Of a DNA stretch of 64,000 nucleotides, positions 9,124-17,347 are shown in pieces (the first letter of the stretch is position 1; the number at the start of each line of letters is the position of its first letter). The notes under the pieces are model-generated. The model made no database searches. It had not been told where the DNA came from and saw only the letters and a list, made by a program, of their open reading frames with translations. This DNA is from JAWKWH01 sp965204295 (GTDB lineage: Bacteria; Pseudomonadota; Alphaproteobacteria; Rhizobiales; Rhizobiaceae). Location: assembly GCA_965204295.1 (NCBI GenBank), contig OZ241973.1, positions 2,170,001 to 2,234,000 of the forward strand. The letters are read 5' to 3'. The position numbers and the translations under genes were made by a program.

Positions 9124-9469
9124 CGCCATTGACCGCAACCGTGTCGAACCGGCCGACCGCTCCGCGGGCGATTCCCCACCCCGAACCGTTCCAGCAAACG
9201 AGAACGTTTTCGTCTTCTATCCACGCAAGCCAACCAACGCGCGGCGAATGGAATTCCCAGGCTGCGACCTGCCGGTCGCCCGAGGCTCCCGCCGCGACAA
9301 GGTATCTGTCGCCGTCGGACGGCGCGGATGGCGCGACGGCCGGGTCGCGGTCCAGCACGCCCAATTGAACAACGGCGTCCAATGCGTGAACCGCCTCGTT
9401 GTGGGTGACGTGTTTCCGCGCCTGACCGGGCAGAATATACGGAATTTCGAGATTTGAGGTTCGTTCCAA
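9124..9469 (-). pseudogene. Truncated DUF2793-type phage/GTA-associated gene
   Basis: From 9469 the minus strand encodes about 110 residues that look like the N-terminus of DUF2793 proteins found in phage tail or gene-transfer-agent clusters: NLEIPYILPGQARKHVTHNE, then PSDGDRYLVAAGASGD and PRVGWLAWIEDE. The similarity stops near 9124 and the frame dissolves into arginine-rich sequence, then overlaps the exporter genes out of frame. No other phage gene is nearby. I read it as a remnant. The sequence between 9470 and the tRNA holds nothing I recognise. Confidence 0.6.
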
Positions 9470-9694
9470 TGAGCGGCGCCGCTAATTTTCCGCAACGGAG
9501 CCACCGCGCGCGGCGGCGTGGATAAACTTCCTGTCGAATACGCCGTGAATGCCCGCCCGATTTGAATCGCATACCCGGTAAATCGGCATATGGCGGCGGC
9601 GGCTTGACCCGACGGACCGAATTGTGGCACCGAGACGCGTTCGCGTCGTGATGCGCGATATTGAGCGCATTCATGCGCGGCCTGAATTTTCAGT

Positions 9695-9769
9695 TGGGGC
9701 GTAGCCAAGCGGTAAGGCAGCGGTTTTTGGTGCCGCCATGCGCTGGTTCGAATCCAGCCGCCCCAGCCA
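9695..9769 (+). tRNA. tRNA-Gln (anticodon TTG)
   Basis: A complete cloverleaf is visible: acceptor TGGGGCG pairs with CGCCCCA, the D arm contains AGCCAAGCGGTAAGGC, the anticodon loop TTTTGGT presents TTG, and the T arm is GCTGGTTCGAATCCAGC. The discriminator G and CCA are encoded (9766-9769). Length is 75 nt. Confidence 0.97.
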
Positions 9770-9823
9770 GCCGCGGGTTTCCGAATGCCGCGGGCGGCGC
9801 TCCCGGATCGAGCGGGCATCCGG

Positions 9824-10507
9824 TCAAAAATCGATTGCCTCGAGTTCATTCAGGCAAATGAACCGGGTTCCGGCAATCGACATGTCCGCCGACAGATGCC
9901 AGTGCCCGAAAATCCACGTTTCCGGCCGGTGTCGTTCCCACATGCTCTGGAGAAACCGTCTGGTGCGTGATTCGGCGACGGATTTTCCCGGCTGATGAAC
10001 CCGCAGGATCGTTTCCGCGATTGAATGCGGACCGTCATGCGTCACCATGATTTTCGGTTTTTCGTCGAGATATTTTTCACGAATTCGTTCGAGCGCAAAA
10101 ACCGAAAGCTCCTCGTCGGGCCACCGGTTCACGCCTTCCGTCCGCCGTGCGCGACCCGCCGACAAAGCGCCTCCGCAAAAGAACATTTCGCCCTCGCGGT
10201 GCCCGTCCGCGATGCACAGGCTCTGGTTTCTGCATTCGGCGGGATTGTCGTGATTTCCGCGGATGAAGCGGTGAGACCCCTCCCGCTTCATGGCGCCGTA
10301 GGGCGGGGATGGATACTCAATACCGCCATCGGGCCCCGCAATGCCGAAACCGATGCCCATATCGCCGACCTGAATGGATTGCGTCACTCCCGTGATCAGG
10401 CGTTCATACCGCCTGAACTTGCCGTGCACATCGCCAATGAACCGCACCTGTTCGCCTCGCCGGATAATCCAATTCACGGTTGTCCGTTCACCGCGATCGG
10501 TTTTCAT
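9824..10507 (-). CDS. Calcineurin-like metallophosphoesterase
   Basis: A 227-residue metallophosphoesterase with the full dimetal motif set: GDVHGK near residue 25, GDMG, GNHDN, THDGPHS and the terminal GHWH. The ATG at 10507 gives MKTDRGERTTVNWIIRRG, directly ahead of the first motif; the longer upstream frame overlaps the divergent MazG-like gene and is not coding. The substrate is not predictable; such proteins can act on phosphoproteins, nucleotides or nucleic acids. It is divergent from the MazG-like gene with about 90 bases between starts. Confidence 0.85.
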   Translation of the reverse strand: MKTDRGERTTVNWIIRRGEQVRFIGDVHGKFRRYERLITGVTQSIQVGDMGIGFGIAGPDGGIEYPSPPYGAMKREGSHRFIRGNHDNPAECRNQSLCIADGHREGEMFFCGGALSAGRARRTEGVNRWPDEELSVFALERIREKYLDEKPKIMVTHDGPHSIAETILRVHQPGKSVAESRTRRFLQSMWERHRPETWIFGHWHLSADMSIAGTRFICLNELEAIDF

Positions 10508-10598
10508 ATGCCGCCATACGCAATAGCGTCCGGTGAAACAACGCCTTGACCGGCCGCATCGGTCTGTCGGCCTGTCCGCCGGACAAGGAGGGGCAATC

Positions 10599-10964
10599 AT
10601 GTCCGGTCGTGACGCCACATTGGAAACGCTTTCCGATCGTTTGTTCGAATTCCGCGACGCCCGGGATTGGCGGCAGTTCCATTTGCCAAAGAACCTCATC
10701 GTTTCGCTGAATCCGGAGGCGGCCGGACTGCTGGAACCGACCCGGTGGAAAAGCGCGGGCGCCATCGAACGAATGGCTGAACTGGACGATGGTCACGCTC
10801 GGTTCTCGCAGGAGTGCGCCGACGTGTCGCCGTATCTGATCCTGATCGCCGAGAGGGCAGGGCTCAATCCGGTTGAAATCGCCGAAGCGAAAATCGACGT
10901 GAACGAGCGCAAATATCCTGTGGAAAAGGCGCGCGGCGCGGCGGCCAGGTATTCCGATCCTTGA
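10599..10964 (+). CDS. MazG-like nucleotide pyrophosphohydrolase (dCTPase/RS21-C6 type)
   Basis: A 121-residue all-alpha NTP pyrophosphatase homologue, a likely house-cleaning enzyme for noncanonical or excess dNTPs. It carries the family pattern RDWRQFHLPKNL, then EAAGLLE (metal-binding ExxxxxE) and a later ECADVSPYLILIAERAGLN helix. The ATG at 10599 has an excellent ribosome site (AAGGAGGGG, 5 bases upstream). The usual EExxE pattern is slightly divergent, for example EPTRWK where EIFQWK is common, so activity is inferred rather than certain. Confidence 0.8.
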   Translation: MSGRDATLETLSDRLFEFRDARDWRQFHLPKNLIVSLNPEAAGLLEPTRWKSAGAIERMAELDDGHARFSQECADVSPYLILIAERAGLNPVEIAEAKIDVNERKYPVEKARGAAARYSDP

Positions 10965-10979
10965 TGCAGCCGACCGAAT

Positions 10980-12161
10980 TCACCCGCCGGCGTCTTGCGT
11001 GTCGTAAAGCTCCCGCAGAATCTCGACTACCTCCGGCCTGCTGAACTCCGGCGGTATCGGATCGCCACGCGCGAGCATGGCGCGCTGATCGGTTCCGGAG
11101 ATCGATATGCGATGTTCGGCGTCGTGCGGGCAGGTTCTGGCCGTCGCCATGCCGTAGCATTTCCTGCAGTAGAACGTGACGTCGATCTTCAGCGGCCGGG
11201 TCTGAAGCGCGCCGTCCCATAGCCGGTCGAAAATATCCTGGGCGTCATACGGGCCATAATAGTCGCCCACTCCGGCGTGATCCCGGCCGACAATCAGGTG
11301 GGAACAACCGAAATTCTGCCGGATAAGAGCATGAAGCAGCGCCTCGCGCGGGCCGCCGTAGCGCATCTCGATCGGATAGCCGGCTTGAATGACGGTGCCG
11401 GGAACGAAATAGTTGTCGATCATCGCCCGGATGGCTCGTGTGCGGGTTTCAGCGGGGATATCGCCGGGTTTGAGTTTCCCCAATACCTGATGAATGAACA
11501 CGCCGTCGGTAACCTCAAGCGCGATTTTCACGAGGTGTTCGTGGCTGCGGTGCATCGGATTGCGGGTCTGGAATGCGGCCACCTGAGACCAGCCTCTTTG
11601 CTGAAACAGCGCGCGCGAGCGGTCCGGATGCAAATACAGGTCCGGATAGCGGCCGGGATAGTCGCCTTCGGAAACGACCCTGACCGGACCGGCGAGGTTG
11701 ACGTCTTCCTGCTGCATTACCTTTCGCACGCCGGGATGAGCGGTGTCGGTAGCGCCATAAATGTGTTCACACTCGAAGGATTTGTCGATGCGGTATTTCT
11801 CGGCCACGTTGAGGATGCCGAGAATTCCGCCTGTTTCGGCGTCGGATAACGAAACATCCTCGCCGACGGCAATGCTGTCGGCCAGTTCTTCGTCGCAGGA
11901 CACCGTGATCGGGATTGGCCAGAAAATACCGGATGTCAACCGCATGTCCTTGCAGCAGCATTGCCAATCGTCAAAACCCATGAAGCCCTGAAGCGGCGTG
12001 TAGGCGCCCATGCCCAGCATCAAAAGGTCGGAAACCTCGCGGCTCCGCATTGGAACCGTCTTCAATTTCGACGCTTTGGTCAGCGCATCGCCGCGCTGCC
12101 GCTCCGGTATCAGGAGCACGTTCAAGGCATCGGCGCCGTGAGGTGTGACCAGTTGTGACAT
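10980..12161 (-). CDS. sat: Sulfate adenylyltransferase (ATP sulfurylase), dissimilatory type
   Basis: Interconverts APS plus pyrophosphate with ATP plus sulfate; in sulfur oxidisers it runs toward ATP. The 393-residue homooligomeric-type Sat shows the N-terminal PUA-like half with LLMLGMGAYTPLQGFMG, the active-site QTRNPMHRSHEHLVK with the HxxH element, and GRDHAGVGDYYGPYDAQ, followed by a Cys-rich FYCRKCYGMATARTCPH segment seen in dissimilatory Sat. It is divergent from aprMBA across a 372-base region full of repeats, which argues for joint control. The ribosome site is weak. Pairing with aprBA makes sulfite oxidation the likely direction. Confidence 0.96.
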   Translation of the reverse strand: MSQLVTPHGADALNVLLIPERQRGDALTKASKLKTVPMRSREVSDLLMLGMGAYTPLQGFMGFDDWQCCCKDMRLTSGIFWPIPITVSCDEELADSIAVGEDVSLSDAETGGILGILNVAEKYRIDKSFECEHIYGATDTAHPGVRKVMQQEDVNLAGPVRVVSEGDYPGRYPDLYLHPDRSRALFQQRGWSQVAAFQTRNPMHRSHEHLVKIALEVTDGVFIHQVLGKLKPGDIPAETRTRAIRAMIDNYFVPGTVIQAGYPIEMRYGGPREALLHALIRQNFGCSHLIVGRDHAGVGDYYGPYDAQDIFDRLWDGALQTRPLKIDVTFYCRKCYGMATARTCPHDAEHRISISGTDQRAMLARGDPIPPEFSRPEVVEILRELYDTQDAGG

Positions 12162-12202
12162 GCGACGGCTACATTACCCGCTGTTCGCCGGCCATGATCA
12201 TT

Positions 12203-12277
12203 TTTTTGTTGGTCCAGGCGACATGGGTTTTTGTTGGTCCAGGCGACATGGGTTTTTGTTGGTCCAGGCGACATGGG
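12203..12277. repeat. Three perfect 25-bp tandem repeats between sat and aprM
   Basis: Copies lie at 12203-12227, 12228-12252 and 12253-12277 with no mismatch. Each starts with a T5 run followed by GTTGGTCCAGGCGACATGGG. The unit length is not a multiple of three, so a 89-codon minus-strand frame across it is not a credible gene. Location in the divergent sat/aprM promoter region suggests repeated binding sites or replication slippage. I do not recognise the unit. Confidence 0.9.
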
Positions 12278-12297
12278 CGCTTGCTTTCATCCGGCGG

Positions 12298-12347
12298 TTG
12301 ACGGAATTATGTTCATAACGTAAGACGAAATTATGTTCATAACGTAA
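12298..12347. promoter_or_regulatory. Twin palindromic boxes and candidate promoter upstream of aprM
   Basis: The 19-base box AATTATGTTCATAACGTAA occurs at 12305-12323 and again at 12329-12347, exactly 24 bases apart. Each contains the palindrome TTATG-TT-CATAA. A candidate plus-strand promoter, TTGACG (12298-12303), 17-base spacer, TAAGAC (12321-12326), places the first box inside the spacer. This geometry fits an operator for a dimeric regulator controlling sat and/or aprMBA. The regulator is not identified in this window. Confidence 0.6.
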
Positions 12348-12533
12348 TCCGTCGACAAATGCCTTGCCGGAAATGGAACGCACGAAGAGGCGCGCGGCAA
12401 CCGCGTGGCGGCATGGCGCCGAGCGGAAGCCGATGGGTTCCGTTGGCCGGGACGCGGGGCTTTTCACGCACGGGTCGGCCCGGCGAATTGGACCGAGGGG
12501 AAGCGGCGCCCGGATTAAGGGGAGATAGTCTGA

Positions 12534-13376
12534 ATGTTGGTTTCAAACCCGTTCGCGGAACTGTCAGCCACGATTTCACCGGGCTTGATGCAGGCCTACG
12601 TCTGGCTGATGATGTTTTGCGTCGTGGCCGGAACCTTGTTTGACATCGTGCATAAGCAAAGCGCGAAGTACTTTTTCGAAAACTGGCGCAGCGGGCGGAC
12701 AAAAGGCGACCGGCAGGTCGGCGGCGGCGAGATTGCCACATTGGCGGTCAAAACGCTGGCGGTTGATGTCGCGACCTCGGCGGAGTTCTGCAACCCGCAT
12801 CGGCGTGTCGCCCATCTGCTCACGATGTACGGTTTTATCGCCTACGTCGTTTCGACCGCGGTGATGGTGCTGGGTTATCCGACATCGGCGGATTCCACCC
12901 CGGTTGTCTGGCCGCTGCTTTGGACCCTTGGCGCGCTGATGATATGCGTTGGCGGCTGCTGGTTCTGGTTTTTCATCCGCGCGGATGTGAGCGCCGAGGG
13001 GCAATCGCCGTTTCGGCTGATGCGGGCGGACCTGTTTGTTCTGTCATTGCTTGGAAGCGCGGCCTTCGGGCTTGTCTGGGCTTGGGTGCAAAGCGCGGGC
13101 GGCGGGTTCTGGTCCGCGATTTTCCTGATCCTCTATCTGATTGCGACCACCGTACTGTTCGGTTCGGTTCCCTGGTCGAAACTGTCCCACATGTTCTTCA
13201 AACCGGCCGCGGCGTTCGAAAAAAGAGTATCCAGCGCCAATGGTTCGGCTCAGAATTTACCGACGCTTGCGCGCGACGATCCCGAACAACAAAAGAGACA
13301 CTCCATGGAACTGCTGCAGGACGCCCCGATGAATATGGGGCTTGGCATAAAGCGCGAAGCGCCCCGCCACTATTGA
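12534..13376 (+). CDS. aprM: AprM, membrane protein linked to APS reductase
   Basis: A 280-residue inner-membrane protein with about five or six hydrophobic segments, such as AYVWLMMFCVVAGTLF and ADLFVLSLLGSAAFGLVWAW. It resembles AprM, proposed to pass electrons between AprBA and the quinone pool in sulfur oxidisers that lack QmoABC. It is immediately upstream of aprB (47-base gap) and starts a plus-strand operon. The C-terminal ~60 residues are hydrophilic. The ATG start follows GGGGAGATAGTCTGA. Family placement rests on context plus topology. Confidence 0.85.
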   Translation: MLVSNPFAELSATISPGLMQAYVWLMMFCVVAGTLFDIVHKQSAKYFFENWRSGRTKGDRQVGGGEIATLAVKTLAVDVATSAEFCNPHRRVAHLLTMYGFIAYVVSTAVMVLGYPTSADSTPVVWPLLWTLGALMICVGGCWFWFFIRADVSAEGQSPFRLMRADLFVLSLLGSAAFGLVWAWVQSAGGGFWSAIFLILYLIATTVLFGSVPWSKLSHMFFKPAAAFEKRVSSANGSAQNLPTLARDDPEQQKRHSMELLQDAPMNMGLGIKREAPRHY

Positions 13377-13423
13377 CAGGCAGCCCGCAAGCGCCATCGG
13401 AACGGAGTTAAGGAGCCGGACTT

Positions 13424-13903
13424 ATGCCTACCTTCGTCTACATGACAAGGTGTGACGGATGCGGACATTGCGTTGACATCTGTCCCTCGGACATCATGCA
13501 CATCGATAAGACATATCGTCGGGCATACAACATCGAGCCCGACATGTGCTGGGAGTGCTATTCCTGCGTCAAGGCCTGCCCGCAGCATGCGATTGACGTG
13601 CGCGGATATGCCGACTTTGCCCCGCTCGGTCACAGCGTTCGCGTCAATCGTGACGAAGAGAAAGGCACGATCGCCTGGAAGGTCAAATTCCGGAACGGCG
13701 CGGAAAAGAATTTTCTGTCGCCCATCACCACAAAGCCCTGGGGGCAGGCAATCCCCCGGCTTGCGGATGTTCCCGGACCGGGCCCGGACCAGCGCGACAG
13801 CCAGTTGTTGTACAACGAACCGAAATACATCCGCATGGATGAAGGCGGATTGCATACCCTTGAGTCCAACGGTCTCAAGATGAAGAAGGGCGTGTATTAC
13901 TGA
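13424..13903 (+). CDS. aprB: Adenylylsulfate (APS) reductase beta subunit, 2[4Fe-4S] ferredoxin
   Basis: Electron-transfer subunit of cytoplasmic APS reductase, here most likely oxidising sulfite plus AMP to APS. The 159-residue protein has two complete [4Fe-4S] motifs: Cys10, 13, 16 and 20, and Cys42, 45, 48 and 52. It then has the long AprB C-terminal tail that wraps around AprA, including SPITTKPWGQAIPRL. Length is normal. The stop codon abuts the aprA ATG with no gap. The ribosome site AAGGAG lies 10 bases before the ATG. Confidence 0.97.
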   Translation: MPTFVYMTRCDGCGHCVDICPSDIMHIDKTYRRAYNIEPDMCWECYSCVKACPQHAIDVRGYADFAPLGHSVRVNRDEEKGTIAWKVKFRNGAEKNFLSPITTKPWGQAIPRLADVPGPGPDQRDSQLLYNEPKYIRMDEGGLHTLESNGLKMKKGVYY

Positions 13904-15772
13904 ATGGCGTACAAAACGATCATCGAAGACGGCATCGATATTCTGGTCGTCGGTGCGGGGCTTGGTGGCGCCGGCGCCGCCTGGGAGGCCAGATTCTGGG
14001 GTCAGGACAAGAAGATCGTCGTTGCCGAGAAGGCCAATATCGACCGCTCCGGCGCGGTCGCCCAGGGTCTTTACGCCATAAACTGCTACATGGGCACCCG
14101 CTGGGGGGAGAACAACCCGGAGGACCATGTCCGCTACGCCCGCATCGACCTGATGGGGCTGGTGCGCGAAGACCTGCTGTTCGATATGGCTCGTCACGTC
14201 GATTCCACGGTCCACCAGTTCGAAGAATGGGGCCTGCCCATCATGAAAAACCCGGAAACGGGACGCTATCTGCGTGAGGGGCGATGGCAGATCATGATTC
14301 ACGGCGAGTCATACAAACCCATCGTGGCCGAGGCCGCCAAAAAGTCGGCGGACAAGGTCTTCAATCGCATCTGCGTTACTCACCTGCTGATGGACGACGG
14401 CAGGGAGAACCGCGTCGCCGGCGCTGTCGGCTTCAACGTCCGCACCGGCAACTATCACGTCTTCAAGTCCAAGACCGTGATCTGCGCCGCCGGCGGAGCG
14501 TCCAACATTTTCAAGCCGCGTTCGGTGGGCGAAGGTGCCGGTCGCACATGGTATGCGCCCTGGTCGTCCGCATCCGCCTATGGGCTCATGATCGACGCCG
14601 GCGCCAAGATGACGCAGATGGAAAACCGCATCGTGCTGGCGCGGTTCAAGGACGGCTACGGCCCGGTCGGCGCCTACTTCCTGCACCTCAAGACCTATAC
14701 GCAAAACGGTCTGGGTGAAGAGTATGAATCCAAATGGTTCCCCGAATTGCAGAAGATGGTCGGCAAGGAATATCTGGATCCGGAAGTTTCACACCTGACC
14801 CACAGACCAATCCCGACCTGTTTGCGCAACCATGCGCTGATCAGCGAAGTGAATGCCGGCCGCGGCCCCATTCACATGGTGACCATGCACGCCTTCCAGG
14901 ATCCTCATCTGGAAGAGGTCGGCTGGGAAAACTTCCTCGGCATGACCGTCGGCCAGGCAGTCCTGTGGGCGGCCACCGATGTGGATCCGAAAAACGAAAA
15001 TCCCGAACTGACCACATCGGAACCTTATGTGATGGGCTCCCACGCAACCGGCAGCGGCGCATGGTGCTCGGGTCCCGAAGACGTTTCCCCGCCCGAGTAT
15101 TTCTGGGGTTACAACCGCATGACGACGATCGAAGGCCTGTTCGGCGCCGGTGACGCGGTCGGCGGCACACCGCATGCCTTCTCTTCAGGCTCGTTCACCG
15201 AAGGCCGTCTCGCCGCGAAGGCCGCGTGCGGTTATATCGACGACGGAAAGGCCGAGGGCGTCGTTGTGTCCGATGAGCAGATCAACCGCCGCGGGAAAGA
15301 GATCTACAAGCCCCTGGAACATTACAAGATTTACCGCAATGCGATCGTGGCCGGCGATGTCAATCCGCATTACATCAATCCCAAGCAGGGGCTGGACCGC
15401 CTGCAGAAGTTGATGGACGAATATTGCGGAGGCGTGACGGTCAGCTACATGACCAATGAAAAGCTGCTGCATATCGGTCTCAAGAAACTGAGGATCATGG
15501 AGGAGGATCTCGAGAGCCTGGCCGCGAAGGACCTTCACGAATTGCTGCGCGCGTGGGAATTGAAGCACCGCCACCGCGCCGCGGAGTGCGTTACCCAGCA
15601 CACCTTGTTCCGCAAGGAGACCCGCTGGCCGGGTTATTACTACCGGGGCGACGCCATGAAGCTGGACGACGAAAACTGGCACGTGCTGACGGTTTCGCGT
15701 CGCGATCCGGATTCGGGGGAATACACCATGGAAAAGGCGCCCTGTTATCATCTGGTCGGCGCGAACGAATAG
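13904..15772 (+). CDS. aprA: Adenylylsulfate (APS) reductase alpha subunit, FAD-containing
   Basis: Catalytic flavoprotein subunit that interconverts APS with sulfite and AMP. The 622-residue protein opens with the FAD-binding LVVGAGLGGAGAAWEA and continues through AEKANIDRSGAVAQGLYAINCYMG, RYARIDLMGLVREDL and GAGDAVGGTPHAFSSGSFTEGRLAA, all typical of AprA. It ends with a normal C-terminal helical domain. It starts directly after the aprB stop. Paired with sat and aprM, it points to reverse-direction sulfur oxidation rather than sulfate reduction; no dsrAB or qmoABC is present in the window to test this further. Confidence 0.98.
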   Translation: MAYKTIIEDGIDILVVGAGLGGAGAAWEARFWGQDKKIVVAEKANIDRSGAVAQGLYAINCYMGTRWGENNPEDHVRYARIDLMGLVREDLLFDMARHVDSTVHQFEEWGLPIMKNPETGRYLREGRWQIMIHGESYKPIVAEAAKKSADKVFNRICVTHLLMDDGRENRVAGAVGFNVRTGNYHVFKSKTVICAAGGASNIFKPRSVGEGAGRTWYAPWSSASAYGLMIDAGAKMTQMENRIVLARFKDGYGPVGAYFLHLKTYTQNGLGEEYESKWFPELQKMVGKEYLDPEVSHLTHRPIPTCLRNHALISEVNAGRGPIHMVTMHAFQDPHLEEVGWENFLGMTVGQAVLWAATDVDPKNENPELTTSEPYVMGSHATGSGAWCSGPEDVSPPEYFWGYNRMTTIEGLFGAGDAVGGTPHAFSSGSFTEGRLAAKAACGYIDDGKAEGVVVSDEQINRRGKEIYKPLEHYKIYRNAIVAGDVNPHYINPKQGLDRLQKLMDEYCGGVTVSYMTNEKLLHIGLKKLRIMEEDLESLAAKDLHELLRAWELKHRHRAAECVTQHTLFRKETRWPGYYYRGDAMKLDDENWHVLTVSRRDPDSGEYTMEKAPCYHLVGANE

Positions 15773-15830
15773 CGTCGGCCCTGCGCGGAAGCGCCGGACC
15801 TCCGCCCCCTGAAATCGCTGAGAGACGTGC

Positions 15831-16181
15831 GTGAATATTGTTGAAAGAACCGACGAAGAGATACAGGCTATGGCCGACCCGCTGTGGCGCGACCTCGTGA
15901 GAAATTCAAACGAGGGCAAATACGGCGAATTCGTCAAGGATTTTTGCGCCTCCTTCTCGCGCGCGATGAATCAGGTTGCGGTTGGCCACCAGTTCGCGAA
16001 CAGCGAGTTGACGAGAAACCTGTCAGAAGACGCGGACTGTCTCGGCATTATCCGCCGGGGTGAACACGTGACGGTTCTTTACCGACAACGGAGCACGAAA
16101 TGTGCGGGCGAATGGCTTGGCCGACTTGTTCTTGGCTATGAAGATGGAACGGTCAGGATTTTTGGCGCGTCGATCTTTTAG
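15831..16181 (+). CDS. Hypothetical protein downstream of aprA
   Basis: A 116-residue soluble protein that I do not recognise. It is acidic at the N-terminus and reads NSNEGKYGEFVKDFCASFSR, then LTRNLSEDADCLGIIRRGEHVTVLYRQ and GEWLGRLVLGYEDGTVRIFG. The GTG at 15831 is taken as the start; an ATG at residue 14 is the alternative. It lies 58 bases after aprA and 20 bases before the FKBP gene on the same strand, so it is probably part of the apr operon. No signal peptide or membrane segment is visible. A role in AprBA assembly or regulation is only inference from position. Confidence 0.65.
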   Translation: MNIVERTDEEIQAMADPLWRDLVRNSNEGKYGEFVKDFCASFSRAMNQVAVGHQFANSELTRNLSEDADCLGIIRRGEHVTVLYRQRSTKCAGEWLGRLVLGYEDGTVRIFGASIF

Positions 16182-16201
16182 GCGGACAATTCGAATTTGA
16201 C

Positions 16202-16711
16202 ATGAGTGAAACCATCCAGGACGGCAGGTTCGTCGAACTGACCTACAAGGTGACGGACAAAAAATCGGGCCATGTTCTCACCGAGGTGGAATTCCCCTTG
16301 GGATATGTTCACGGACACAATGAGATTCTGTCCCCATCCGTCCACGGCGAGCTTGAAGGCCGGGTCGAGGGCGACGTCATCGAAGTGCCGATTGACGGCG
16401 CCCGGATTTTCGGCCCCAGGGACGAGTCCCTTGTGTTTACCGATCGCATTGAGAACGTCCCGGAGGAATACCGGCAAATCGGCACGTCCATTCTCATGGA
16501 AAACGACAACGGTCGGACACGCGGCTTCACGGTGACGCGCATGGACGGCGAGACACTGACTGTCGATGGCAACAACCCGCTTTGCGGACGGGAGGTCGTC
16601 TTCATGCTTTCGATCCTGACCGTGCGCGATGCGACTGACGAAGAGACAAGGGCGGGCGGGACGATCCCCGCCGAAGCGGATGTCGCCCCGTCGCTCGTCA
16701 GACCTGTTTGA
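16202..16711 (+). CDS. FKBP-type peptidyl-prolyl isomerase (SlyD-like)
   Basis: A 169-residue protein matching SlyD/SlpA: N-terminal GRFVELTYKVTDKKSGHVL, then the FPLGYVHGHNEILSPSVH region, an inserted flap domain and the characteristic TVDGNNPLCGREVVFMLSIL close. SlyD proteins combine prolyl isomerase and chaperone activity. The C-terminal ~20 residues are unstructured and lack the His/Cys-rich metal tail of E. coli SlyD. The position in the apr operon suggests a folding aid for the Fe-S or flavin subunits, which is inference. Confidence 0.85.
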   Translation: MSETIQDGRFVELTYKVTDKKSGHVLTEVEFPLGYVHGHNEILSPSVHGELEGRVEGDVIEVPIDGARIFGPRDESLVFTDRIENVPEEYRQIGTSILMENDNGRTRGFTVTRMDGETLTVDGNNPLCGREVVFMLSILTVRDATDEETRAGGTIPAEADVAPSLVRPV

Positions 16712-16776
16712 GCGGCGCATTGAATGGCGCCGGGCAATCACTTGCGGACTTGGCTTCGCGGCAAATGAGGTGACAT

Positions 16777-16935
16777 ATGAGCGAGCAAAAACCCACCACG
16801 AAAGTTCCTGACGGCCACACGCGTTATTTGACGACGCGGCAGATGGAGCCCGACAAAAAGGGGTATGTCGGCTACGAGACCATCTGGGAGCCTTTCCAGA
16901 AGGAAGCCGAATACGAGACGCCGAGGAAGCCGTAA
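16777..16935 (+). CDS. Small conserved-looking protein at end of apr operon (52 aa)
   Basis: A 52-residue reading frame beginning MSEQKPTTKVPDGHTRYLTT and ending in KEAEYETPRKP. The ATG at 16777 is preceded by a good ribosome site (GAGGTGA) 4 bases upstream. It is rich in charged residues, has no cysteine or membrane segment, and contains GYVGYETIWEPFQKE. I do not recognise it. It follows the FKBP gene by 65 bases on the same strand. The frame and ribosome site make it a better gene candidate than any alternative here. The 292 bases after it, up to tRNA-Ser, hold nothing I recognise. Confidence 0.6.
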   Translation: MSEQKPTTKVPDGHTRYLTTRQMEPDKKGYVGYETIWEPFQKEAEYETPRKP

Positions 16936-17227
16936 GCGCAGCGCCGTTGCATGGATGCGCCCGATCCGCCAGCTGATATGTGCGCCGGGGCGCATCAGGC
17001 CCATCATCGGATTGGAACTTGGGACAACTTCGTTTCGCGCGCTTGCGGCAAGGCGGCCTGTTGTCGCGCATGAAGCCGCGAATATCGCCATCGCTAAGCA
17101 AGTCACCGGCGGTGGAAGTTATCGGCTGGTCCGGATCGGCGTCCGCATGTGAGGGCGAATGTCGAAATTTTGGCCGGAGCCGAATACTCCTTGCAAACCG
17201 GGCATGTTGCCGATAATCCCCGCTCTT

Positions 17228-17320
17228 GGAGAGGTGGCCGAGCGGTTGAAGGCGCTCCCCTGCTAAGGGAGTAGGCGGTTTGAAGCCGTCTCGAGGGTTC
17301 GAATCCCTTCCTCTCCGCCA
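17228..17320 (+). tRNA. tRNA-Ser (anticodon GCT)
   Basis: Acceptor GGAGAGG pairs with CCTCTCC, the anticodon stem-loop CTCCCCTGCTAAGGGAG presents GCT, and a long variable arm (TAGGCGGTTTGAAGCCGTC) and the T arm GAGGGTTCGAATCCCTT follow. CCA is encoded. Total length is 93 nt, normal for a class II tRNA. It marks the left edge of the accessory region. Confidence 0.97.
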
Positions 17321-17347
17321 CTTGCCCTCGCGAAAGGCGTCTCCCGG

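Noticed and set aside
7454..9469. A single 671-residue protein joining a DUF2793 region to the ABC ATPase
   Set aside because: The middle of the frame is antisense-free shadow of the Wzm permease in a different frame; the ATPase has its own ATG at 8191 overlapping the permease stop.
9217..9849. Minus-strand protein containing GGWIRTSAWRHQKPLPYRLA
   Set aside because: It is the antisense of tRNA-Gln and flanks; no family or ribosome site.
12198..12467. 89-residue minus-strand ORF between sat and aprM
   Set aside because: It is made by the 25-bp repeats and palindromes read in different frames; no ribosome site or family.
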